This document shows, one piece after another, positions 13,615 through 19,848 of a stretch of 20,835 nucleotides of DNA. The notes below the pieces were generated by a model. The model did no database searches. It was not told where the DNA came from and saw only the letters and a list, made by a program, of their open reading frames with translations. A program made the position numbers and the translations under genes. Source of the DNA: a virus. Position 1 is the stretch's first letter; each line of letters begins with the position of its first letter. The stretch spans positions 1 through 20,835 of the IMG/VR virus record IMGVR_UViG_3300025137_004670; one strand, written 5' to 3'.

Positions 13615-14589
13615 ATGGCACATATGGTAGAAACAATGGCTTACGCAGGGGAACTTCCTTGGCATGGTCTTGGTACGAAAGTAGCAGATGGTATCGGCGT
13701 AGACGATATGATCAGAGAAGCTGGTTTAGATTGGCAAGTCGAAAAGATTCCTGCATTAGCAGATTTCAATGGCGAGAAAATCTATTCTGGTCACGATATG
13801 TTAGTGAGAAGTTCTGATGGAATGCCTCTTGACATGGTAAAGGAAAACTGGGTTCCTGTTCAAAACTCAGATGCGTTTGAATTCTTTAGAGAGTTTTGTG
13901 ATGCTGGTGATATGGAAATGCATACTGCTGGTTCTTTACAAGACGGTAAAAGAGTTTGGGCACTTGCTAAAGTAAAGGATGACTTTACAATTAACGGTGG
14001 AGATAAAGTAGATTCTTATTTGCTTCTAACTAATCCACATATGTATGGTAGAGCAGTAGATATTAGGTTTACTCCTATAAGAGTTGTATGTAACAATACG
14101 CTTACTCTTTCTCTTGCTCAGAAAGGAGACTATCAAGTTTCTCTTAACCATAAGAAAGCGTTTGATGTTCAAGAAGCTAAAGAGCTACTTGGAGTTGCTA
14201 AAGGCAAAATGGAAACTTATAAAGATATGGCTCAGTTCTTATCTTCTAAGCGTTATACTCCTGAGTCTCTTAGAACTTATTTCACTACAGTGTTCGCTAA
14301 TCAGAACCCTAAAGTGAAAGGCATTGGATTCGATCCAGCTAATACTGAGGACTTCCTTAAGTATGGATCTAAAAATGCAAAGAGAGCAATGGAAGTTGTT
14401 GGAACTCAACCTGGCGCGCAATACGCAGAAGGTTCATTCTGGCAAGCATTCAACGCTGTAACATATTTGACTGACCACGAGCTTGGTAGAGAAAATGATT
14501 CCAGAATCAACTCTGCTTGGTACGGTGTCAATAAAGTCAAGAAGGTTAAGGCGTTAGAGTCTGCTCTTGCTTTTGCAGAAGCTGCTTAA
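13615..14589 (+). CDS. DUF932 (phage/plasmid-like, TIGR03299-type) protein
   Basis: A family widespread in phages and plasmids with no settled biochemical role. Seen: MAYAGELPWHGLGTKV at the N-terminus, WVPVQNSDAFEFF, RVWALAKV, LLLTNPHMYGRAVDIRFTPIRVVCNNTL and the C-terminal FWQAFNAVTYLTDHE, all in family order over 324 aa. This gene forms a one-gene transcription unit with a strong promoter and a perfect terminator, which suggests high, separate expression. Codon use looks slightly different from its neighbours (frequent CTT/TCT), in keeping with strong expression, though I have not counted it. A role in DNA metabolism or host takeover is only a guess. Confidence 0.92.
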   Translation: MAHMVETMAYAGELPWHGLGTKVADGIGVDDMIREAGLDWQVEKIPALADFNGEKIYSGHDMLVRSSDGMPLDMVKENWVPVQNSDAFEFFREFCDAGDMEMHTAGSLQDGKRVWALAKVKDDFTINGGDKVDSYLLLTNPHMYGRAVDIRFTPIRVVCNNTLTLSLAQKGDYQVSLNHKKAFDVQEAKELLGVAKGKMETYKDMAQFLSSKRYTPESLRTYFTTVFANQNPKVKGIGFDPANTEDFLKYGSKNAKRAMEVVGTQPGAQYAEGSFWQAFNAVTYLTDHELGRENDSRINSAWYGVNKVKKVKALESALAFAEAA

Positions 14590-14605
14590 TTAAGTAGCTA
14601 CAAAG

Positions 14606-14628
14606 AAAGGGCCCTGTAGGGCCCTTTT
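14606..14628 (+). terminator. Rho-independent terminator after the DUF932 gene
   Basis: AAAGGGCCC (14606-14614), loop TGTA, GGGCCCTTT (14619-14627) plus a further T. A nine-base-pair perfect stem with a four-base loop and a short T run. The A run on the 5' side means it could also work, more weakly, on the other strand. Confidence 0.93.
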
Positions 14629-14661
14629 GGCGTTAAATATATATTATAGGGACCTTTTTTT

Positions 14662-15198
14662 ATGTATTACAAAATTGAAAACATTATAAGCGATACTCAC
14701 AGAAAACAATTAATAGATGTGTACAATTCATTGCCATCAGAGCTAGCACATCAAGACTACAATTTATTTGATGTAGATAAAAGGCATCCTGAAAAGTCGC
14801 AAGTTGAAATGGAATGCTTTGGAGCAATAGATCAATATGCATCTAACCATGAAAAAACATTTAGACATTACTTCCTAGACTATACAGAAGAATCGTTTAC
14901 TAAATTTCATACCGATAACGATGATGCAGTTGGATTAACTATCGTCACATTCTTAGATGCATCAGATGACTTAAAAGGTGGCCAAGCATTAGCCATGTTG
15001 CCATACGAAAAAAGGGGCAGGCCAGAGAACAAATATAGAAAGGGAGATGCGCCTATAGGCGATAGATGCATTCCAAAAGTAATTGATATGCATGTAGGAC
15101 AATCGTTGGTATACGATAAACATTTAATGCATGGAGTAGGACAAGTTGAAAGGGGCAACCGTTTAGTGTTGATAAGTTGGTATGGCCACGCAATTTGA
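14662..15198 (+). CDS. 2-oxoglutarate/Fe(II)-dependent oxygenase-like protein
   Basis: Likely a dioxygenase of the prolyl-hydroxylase-like class. Seen: SFTKFHTDND with H83-x-D85, TIVTFLDASDDLKGGQAL (the usual G-G strand), and VYDKHLMHGVGQVERGNRLVLISWYG with distal H157 and R167 for 2-oxoglutarate. The HxD...H facial triad and Arg are in correct order and spacing in 178 aa. The substrate is unknown; phage members may act on proteins or nucleic-acid bases. A ribosome binding site AGGGA lies at 14648-14652. No clear promoter is visible in the 33 bases after the terminator, where a TTAAATATATATT stretch may hold a late or alternative promoter. The gene overlaps the next one by 17 bases. Confidence 0.87.
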   Translation: MYYKIENIISDTHRKQLIDVYNSLPSELAHQDYNLFDVDKRHPEKSQVEMECFGAIDQYASNHEKTFRHYFLDYTEESFTKFHTDNDDAVGLTIVTFLDASDDLKGGQALAMLPYEKRGRPENKYRKGDAPIGDRCIPKVIDMHVGQSLVYDKHLMHGVGQVERGNRLVLISWYGHAI

Positions 15199-15715
15199 AT
15201 CACTAAAAGGTACAGACATTTATGATGATTTGTATGAGGGTTACACAGCAGGATTTAAGATCATGCGTAACCTGGTCGATGTTAATTTAACTGCATTAGA
15301 TGTAGTAAAAGCATATCAACATGCCGACAAGAAAAAGTATCTACAACCTCTAAAAGAAATAAACTATAACAATAGATGGTTACAATTTAAGGGAGAGTTC
15401 GAGCCTGAATCTGAAAAGGTTGCCAGGTATATGAAAAAAAGGTTTAAGTTCTCTCAACAACACATTTATGCCAATTGGATACCAGACGGATTTAGTTTTG
15501 GAAGACATAAAGATGGTATGGATGTTATTATATTGCAGTGTTGGAACACAGTTGCGTATACTGTAGAAAGCCCATATGGCGAAAAAGAAAATTCTTCTTT
15601 TGTTTTGTCGCCTGGTGATGCAATATATATACGTAGCGGGGTATATCATACTCCTATTATATTTGGCGAAAGAATGACAATGAGTTTCAGTTGGCCGTTG
15701 ACTTCCAGTCAATAG
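15182..15715 (+). CDS. Second HxD...H cupin-fold, 2OG/Fe(II) oxygenase-like protein
   Basis: A cupin/double-stranded beta-helix protein. Seen: FSFGRHKDGMD with H109-x-D111, FVLSPGDAIYIRSGVYH with H156, and R164 in FGERMTMSFSW, so the facial triad and a candidate 2-oxoglutarate-binding Arg are present. The PGD-x-x-YI block before the distal His recalls JmjC/cupin-type hydroxylases more than prolyl hydroxylases, so this is not simply a duplicate of the gene before it. It starts inside the preceding oxygenase gene, so both are probably made together. The stop lies within the spacer of the next promoter. Confidence 0.75.
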   Translation: MATQFESLKGTDIYDDLYEGYTAGFKIMRNLVDVNLTALDVVKAYQHADKKKYLQPLKEINYNNRWLQFKGEFEPESEKVARYMKKRFKFSQQHIYANWIPDGFSFGRHKDGMDVIILQCWNTVAYTVESPYGEKENSSFVLSPGDAIYIRSGVYHTPIIFGERMTMSFSWPLTSSQ

Positions 15716-15726
15716 AGCTGTATAAT
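15698..15726 (+). promoter_or_regulatory. Sigma70-type early promoter ahead of the structured leader
   Basis: TTGACT at 15698-15703, a 17-base spacer, TATAAT at 15721-15726. The predicted start near 15733 is only about five bases before the first stem of the structured RNA. The -35 lies in the end of the preceding gene. Confidence 0.87.
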
Positions 15727-15732
15727 AAACTC

Positions 15733-15840
15733 ATATTCGGTAGAGCATCTGGTAGCTCTACCCGCGGAAAGACAATCAAGAGCGGGGGATTGTCGGATAA
15801 ATGGGCGAGGGTACAGAACGAGGGGCCACATTATCACCTT
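15733..15840 (+). ncRNA. Structured, probably pseudoknotted 5' leader RNA (candidate riboswitch-like element)
   Basis: A GC-rich noncoding stretch in an AT-rich genome, right after a strong promoter. Seen: stem A GGTAGAGC (15739-15746) with GCTCTACC (15755-15762), eight pairs; stem B GACAATC (15771-15777) with GATTGTC (15788-15794), seven pairs. The loop of B contains GCGGG (15782-15786), complementary to CCCGC at 15761-15765, giving an H-type pseudoknot. A third stem can form between GATAA (15796-15800) and TTATC (15831-15835), extended by TGG with CCA. Its purine-rich loop holds AGGGT (15808-15812), able to pair with ACCTT (15836-15840), one pair being G-U. It could be a cis-regulator of the gene at 15861 or an independent small RNA. 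Phage-associated motifs such as manA and wcaG are possible relatives, but I cannot verify that. Confidence 0.65.
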
Positions 15841-15860
15841 TAATATTAACAGGACAGTGA

Positions 15861-16769
15861 ATGCCAAATAATCCGGACACACCATTTAGATTAGATCATC
15901 CTCTCCAAGACTATAAAGAACATAGTATAAGAGATAACTTTGATCCTTTAATAATCAATTGGAAAGGTAAGATAGGTTACGGTGATATAATATCACCAAT
16001 TTCGTATGCTTATAATATGGCAGAAAAGAACAGTACAGATGTAGTTCTAAAATTCCATTGGCCAGATCCTGAACCTAAGTTATATAAAGAATCAGATTCA
16101 GAAACTATCCAACAATGGATATCTATAACAAACAACATAATAAAGAAACCTCCTTTCTGGGATGTAGGAATAGAACACGTATACGATAGTCCTCTAGGAT
16201 ACAATCATGACAATTATGACTCAAAAGATATGGAGCTTCATAACATGAGATTCTCTCAATACGGGATGAATGATGGGGACAATGCTTTTAGTACATACAA
16301 TAAAATTACTATGGTTACTAGCATTAAACACAAACAACAATTAGCCGACTACGACGCTGGCAAAGCATGGAAGGACCCGCTCGCAAACACACCTTCCGGA
16401 ATGGCTTGGCCAAGAGTAGGAGACCTAATTAAGAAACGTGGATGGGATCCTAGACACGTACATTATGCAACACCAATGAAAAAAGTTGTTGACTTAATGT
16501 TGCAAAGTAGGGGTGTTATAGGGTATCATGGAGCCCATATGTGGATTGCTAGACTACTAGGCATGCCAATGATTATATTTTCAAAAGGCAGCTTAACTAA
16601 AAAAGCATTCCCATGGGCAATAATATTTGAATACTGGAGTGATTATCACCCAGAACTTACTGAAGAATATTTTCAGCAAAGTATACAAAAGAGAGAGGAA
16701 TGGATACATGAGTACAAATACTGGCTCACAGAACCAAATTTTCATAGGTTACGACAGCAGAGAAACTAG
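15861..16769 (+). CDS. Glycosyltransferase-like protein (GT9-like C-terminus, tentative)
   Basis: A soluble 302-aa protein. The N-terminus has GKIGYGDIISPISYAYNMA, like the first strand-loop-helix of a GT-B Rossmann domain. The C-terminal part has GVIGYHGAHMWIARLLGMPMIIF, which resembles the donor-domain motif of heptosyltransferase-type (GT9) enzymes (D-S-G-x-x-H-x-A). It is not a full match, so this is tentative; the genomic context (next to two further glycosyltransferases) supports it. The weak ribosome binding site AGGA (15851-15854) follows the structured leader, so translation may depend on leader folding. Confidence 0.6.
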   Translation: MPNNPDTPFRLDHPLQDYKEHSIRDNFDPLIINWKGKIGYGDIISPISYAYNMAEKNSTDVVLKFHWPDPEPKLYKESDSETIQQWISITNNIIKKPPFWDVGIEHVYDSPLGYNHDNYDSKDMELHNMRFSQYGMNDGDNAFSTYNKITMVTSIKHKQQLADYDAGKAWKDPLANTPSGMAWPRVGDLIKKRGWDPRHVHYATPMKKVVDLMLQSRGVIGYHGAHMWIARLLGMPMIIFSKGSLTKKAFPWAIIFEYWSDYHPELTEEYFQQSIQKREEWIHEYKYWLTEPNFHRLRQQRN

Positions 16770-17400
16770 AGCATACGAAGTATGCGAATACAGCTTACGT
16801 AATTCTAAACTAAAAGTCAATAAACTTTTTAGTGAAGATATTGAATCCTATAACCGTAACTGGGGAGAGGTTCAATCAACCGACTTTACATTTACCAGAT
16901 TCTGGGTACCATTCTTATCCAACTTTAAAGGGTGGTCATTCTTTGTTGATTGTGATTTTCTTTTCTTAGATGATCCAGCTAAGCTAATAGATACATTTGA
17001 CAATAGCAAAGCAGCATATTGCTGTCAGCATCCTGGATATATTCCTAACAGTCAAATAAAAATGGATGGCGTTCCTCAGCACAGAGCGTTTAGAAAAAAC
17101 TGGGCTAGCTTTATGGCTTTTAACAACGAACATCCTTCTAATAAAATATTGACACCAGAGTATTGTAACAATCATAGACCAGGATTAGATTTCCACCAAT
17201 TAAGATGGCTTGATGATGAAGAAATAGGAAGCATACCTTTAGAATGGAATTGCTTAGACGACTACTACCACTTAGACAATCCAAAGGCTATTCATTATAC
17301 AGATGGCGGACCTTGGTTTGATGACTACACTGAAACTTTTTATAGCAGCAGATGGATAAAAGCAGAGCAAGAGATGCTCAATAATCGTTGGGCAACATAG
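16708..17400 (+). CDS. GT-A glycosyltransferase-like protein (DxD motif)
   Basis: Starts FIGYDSRETRAYEVCEYSL, typical of GT8-like or related enzymes that take a nucleotide sugar in an N-terminal Rossmann-type fold. D81-C82-D83 in FFVDCDFLFLDD is the metal-binding DxD. RFWVPFLSNFKGW precedes it, as in the family, and PWFDDYTETFY near the C-terminus may contact the acceptor. I chose the ATG at 16708 because GAGAGGAA (16692-16699) lies eight bases upstream; an in-frame ATG at 16627 would run 27 residues further into the preceding gene without a good site. The overlap with that gene is 62 bases. Confidence 0.85.
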   Translation: MSTNTGSQNQIFIGYDSRETRAYEVCEYSLRNSKLKVNKLFSEDIESYNRNWGEVQSTDFTFTRFWVPFLSNFKGWSFFVDCDFLFLDDPAKLIDTFDNSKAAYCCQHPGYIPNSQIKMDGVPQHRAFRKNWASFMAFNNEHPSNKILTPEYCNNHRPGLDFHQLRWLDDEEIGSIPLEWNCLDDYYHLDNPKAIHYTDGGPWFDDYTETFYSSRWIKAEQEMLNNRWAT

Positions 17401-17401
17401 T

Positions 17402-18202
17402 ATGACAACAGCAAAAACATTAAATGATCTCACCGTAATTATGACCTGGTATGGCCAAGAGAATCATTTGTTTAATCAAATGCAATTCTATAATTCTATG
17501 GCACAGCAGTATCCTCATTTGACTCCTAGACTAATAGTAATAAATGATGGCCATGAAAAAGGCAGAGACTATTTTAGAGAAGTAATTAAAGTACACAGAG
17601 ACAGATTTGATCTTACAGGCATTGATGTAATGGAAGATATGGGATTTAATTCTCATGCTTGTAGAAACATAGGCGTTAAGCAATGTAAGACCGATTGGAT
17701 GTTATTAATGGATGTTGATTGCTTTGAGTCTGTTGGAATGTACAAGTATTTAAGATTCTTTAAAGAATTAAAAGATGGCATGTGGTATGCTCCTAAAGCA
17801 GATATGGAGATGCCGGAAGAAATGTCTTCATATGAATTGCTGGATCCCAAAGGAATAATTAAATACGTGACACATCCTAATACATGGATAATGAGCAAAG
17901 AATGTTTTTGGTCCACAGGTGGATATGATTTAGAGTTTCAGGGTGTAAGGCATGGTGATGCAGAATTCTTTACTGGTATTGGAAGACCGGGCGTTAAGGA
18001 ATGGGATTATGATTTGCTATCTGATTCTGATAACCATAGAATGATTGTTAAGGTTCCAAAGAGGGATCCATTCTATATTAGACAGGAGTCAAGAAAGCAG
18101 AAACAAGCATCTCCAATAATAAACTTTGTAAGGGTCAAGAATTTGGATCCTTATAAAAAATATAGGAAAAGATTATGGAACACTCCATGGGAGTTTGTGT
18201 GA
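17402..18202 (+). CDS. GT2-family glycosyltransferase
   Basis: A GT-A inverting-type enzyme. Seen: NDLTVIMTWYGQ at the N-terminus, RLIVINDGHE, then NSHACRNIGVKQCKTDWMLLMDVDCF, with D104-V-D106 as the DxD metal site. WIMSKECFWSTGGYDLEFQGVRHGDAEFF is the usual acceptor-side GG-x-D...E/D-D block of family 2. The length, 266 aa, fits a single-domain enzyme. It starts one base after the stop of the previous glycosyltransferase, so the pair are likely to act on the same glycan. The gp33 gene overlaps its end by four bases. Confidence 0.9.
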   Translation: MTTAKTLNDLTVIMTWYGQENHLFNQMQFYNSMAQQYPHLTPRLIVINDGHEKGRDYFREVIKVHRDRFDLTGIDVMEDMGFNSHACRNIGVKQCKTDWMLLMDVDCFESVGMYKYLRFFKELKDGMWYAPKADMEMPEEMSSYELLDPKGIIKYVTHPNTWIMSKECFWSTGGYDLEFQGVRHGDAEFFTGIGRPGVKEWDYDLLSDSDNHRMIVKVPKRDPFYIRQESRKQKQASPIINFVRVKNLDPYKKYRKRLWNTPWEFV

Positions 18203-18462
18203 GTAAGAAACAAGTAGAGCTGAAAGTATTATCATCAGCTGAATTTGCTCGTGCTATTGAAGAAGCTGTAGTAGATGCAAAAGGTAAGATAACTCACCTT
18301 GATGCAGTACAAGACTTTTTAGAAAGAAACGAAGAAGTAGAACCAGAAACACTGGCGTCTCTAATACAGAGAAATCAAAAGCTAAAGGCAATCTTGTATG
18401 AGAACGCAGAAGGTTTAAACCTCGTTCAAAAACAAAGTAGATTACCTTTAGATGAAGAATAA
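18199..18462 (+). CDS. 33: gp33-like late-transcription accessory protein
   Basis: In T4, gp33 binds host RNA polymerase and links the sliding clamp to late transcription. Seen: a small acidic helical protein; the segment ITHLDAVQDFLERNEEVEPETLASLI resembles the gp33 core (x-LEA-x-x-x-FLEEN-x), and the C-terminus RLPLDEE recalls the hydrophobic-acidic end that contacts the clamp in T4 gp33. The position next to gp59 and gp32 supports this strongly. The GTG at 18199 is preferred: GGGAG at 18189-18193 is well spaced and the start makes a GTGA overlap with the previous stop. An ATG at 18175 would add eight residues. Confidence 0.75.
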   Translation: MSKKQVELKVLSSAEFARAIEEAVVDAKGKITHLDAVQDFLERNEEVEPETLASLIQRNQKLKAILYENAEGLNLVQKQSRLPLDEE

Positions 18463-19234
18463 ACCGTACGATTTAAAAGATGCAGATTGCATATTGGCCA
18501 TGTCTGGCGGTATGGATTGTGTTGCATTATTACATTGGCTTTTGAAGAATGGAAGAAAGCCATACATCTTTAGATATGAGTTTACATCTAACATAAAAAA
18601 TAATGCATGGCATAGATCAGTAATAAAAAAAATAGAAGACTATTATAATGTCAATGTAATCAATTGGAAATTAGAGCCAGAACACAATCTCAATGGCTTT
18701 ATAGACAGAGAAAGAACAAAAAAATACAATAAAGATAAACCTAGAACAGCAGGCATATCTAATACAATACCAATATTATCTAAATGGCCTGCAATAGCAT
18801 ATATGATTAATTTTGCAAATCCATGGATTAAAGAAATACATTTTGGTATGTGCTATGGAGGACAGCTAGAATTTGATGATGGACGTGCAGATGGGCTGTA
18901 TGACTACAATGAAGATGGCGTACTAGAGCGAAGACCTGCAATGCCATTTGGACTAGACGCAACCAACTATGATGATAGGCATAAAAAATTATTTGATGGA
19001 TACATCAGCAATCTTAAAGACTACGGAATACATACAGAGTTTAAATCACCTATAGGTCATAGAACTAAATTACATTTATGGAATACGTTACCAAGAGAAA
19101 TGCAAAAAGCTGTTGTCACTTGTGGCGATCTAGTGTATAATAAAGATAATACAAAAGTAATTGGTGAATGCGGCAAGTGTATTAAGTGTCGCGAATTAAA
19201 TGGAGTAAAGAACTTTGCTGCAAGGCAGGCTTAA
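18452..19234 (+). CDS. QueC-like PP-loop ATPase (7-cyano-7-deazaguanine synthase type)
   Basis: An adenine-nucleotide alpha-hydrolase-fold enzyme. Seen: ILAMSGGMDCVALLHWLL (PP-loop S18-G-G-x-D22, with Cys instead of the usual Ser at 23) and a C-terminal zinc-type cysteine set, C224, C240, C243 and C246 (GECGKCIKCREL), like the C...CGxCxxC cluster of QueC. QueC converts 7-carboxy-7-deazaguanine to preQ0, used in queuosine tRNA or in 7-deazaguanine DNA modification, which several phages carry out. At 260 aa it is slightly longer than QueC (about 230). No queD, queE, folE or transglycosylase gene is in the window. It is inserted between gp33 and gp59, where T4 has none. It could also be another PP-loop enzyme with an unknown substrate. 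Confidence 0.75.
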   Translation: MKNKPYDLKDADCILAMSGGMDCVALLHWLLKNGRKPYIFRYEFTSNIKNNAWHRSVIKKIEDYYNVNVINWKLEPEHNLNGFIDRERTKKYNKDKPRTAGISNTIPILSKWPAIAYMINFANPWIKEIHFGMCYGGQLEFDDGRADGLYDYNEDGVLERRPAMPFGLDATNYDDRHKKLFDGYISNLKDYGIHTEFKSPIGHRTKLHLWNTLPREMQKAVVTCGDLVYNKDNTKVIGECGKCIKCRELNGVKNFAARQA

Positions 19235-19238
19235 ACAA

Positions 19239-19820
19239 GTGGACCCATATGACGCATATGTAAAATACTTAGCACTGAAGTCTCACTTTAGTGACAAGAA
19301 CTACGACTATTTTAAATACAATGGTAAAGTCAAAGCCTGGCGCCAGACATTTGAAACAAGAAAAGACAAATACTTTTTCTATAAACTAAGCAAGAAGAAA
19401 GACCCAGTGGAGTTTCTTGTAGCTAACTTTATAGGTAGTAAAGATTTTTATATTGGCAGTATAAGAGAAGATAGTGCTGAAGACATCTACATGGAATATA
19501 AAAAGAGACATCAATCTCTAACTTATATTTTTAAAGGCGATATAGCTAAAATGAAAGATGACTTCAATGACAATATCATTGTGCCTAAGAACGAGCATCC
19601 TTATCTATTGAGATTATATATGCGTGGAGATATTTGTATTGAAACGTTGACTTTAATTAATAGATGTTGTAAAATGTTCGCATATTGGGATAAAGAATTA
19701 AGTGATGATATTATGTGGCCTGACATTAAATTGAAAGCCATAAAGTACCAACCCTTTCTTAATGTTGATATAAATAAGTATAGAGAGATAATACTCTCTA
19801 ATTTTAATAAAACGCAATAA
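19239..19820 (+). CDS. 59: gp59-like DNA helicase loader
   Basis: In T4, gp59 binds forks and gp32-coated ssDNA and loads the gp41 helicase. Seen: DPYDAYVKYLALKSHF at the N-terminus and ETRKDKYFFYKLSKKKDPVEF, nearly identical in pattern to T4 RRDKYFFQKLSEK, then LVANFIGSKDFYIGSI (T4 NLVANQDAWIGDI) and a helical C-terminal domain. At 193 aa it is slightly shorter than T4's 217. I prefer the GTG at 19239, five bases after the preceding stop. An upstream TTG at 19215 would overlap the QueC-like gene. A promoter for gp32 lies inside its second half. Confidence 0.88.
   Translation: MDPYDAYVKYLALKSHFSDKNYDYFKYNGKVKAWRQTFETRKDKYFFYKLSKKKDPVEFLVANFIGSKDFYIGSIREDSAEDIYMEYKKRHQSLTYIFKGDIAKMKDDFNDNIIVPKNEHPYLLRLYMRGDICIETLTLINRCCKMFAYWDKELSDDIMWPDIKLKAIKYQPFLNVDINKYREIILSNFNKTQ
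19647..19675 (+). promoter_or_regulatory. Candidate gp32 promoter inside gp59
   Basis: TTGACT at 19647-19652, a 17-base spacer, TAAAAT at 19670-19675 (five of six). The GTTGACTTT context is the same as in the other promoters of this window. It would give gp32 mRNA a leader of about 170 bases. Confidence 0.6.
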
Positions 19821-19848
19821 ATCGCATACAACGCATATAGGAGTAAAT
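19781..19848 (+). promoter_or_regulatory. gp32 leader: hairpin and CGCATA repeats, possible autoregulatory site
   Basis: A perfect seven-pair inverted repeat, TAGAGAG (19781-19787) and CTCTCTA (19794-19800) with loop ATAATA, lies in the last codons of gp59. Three spaced CGCA(T/A) units follow at 19813, 19823 and 19832, then the ribosome binding site AGGAG (19839-19843) and the gp32 ATG. T4 gp32 represses its own translation by binding a leader that contains a pseudoknot and an unstructured repeat region, so a similar function is plausible but not shown. Confidence 0.4.

Noticed and set aside
14907-15712. - strand open frames of about 100 codons over the two oxygenase genes
   Set aside because: They lie opposite frames with intact iron-site motifs and have no start signals.
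15739-15765. tRNA-like D-arm (GGTAGAGCATCTGG)
   Set aside because: The bases resemble the 3' half of a D-arm, but they form their own eight-pair hairpin. No anticodon stem, T-loop (GTTCGAATC type) or acceptor stem follows.
16494-16525. TTGACT inside the gene at 15861
   Set aside because: No -10-like hexamer lies 16-18 bases downstream, and the bases are explained by coding sequence.
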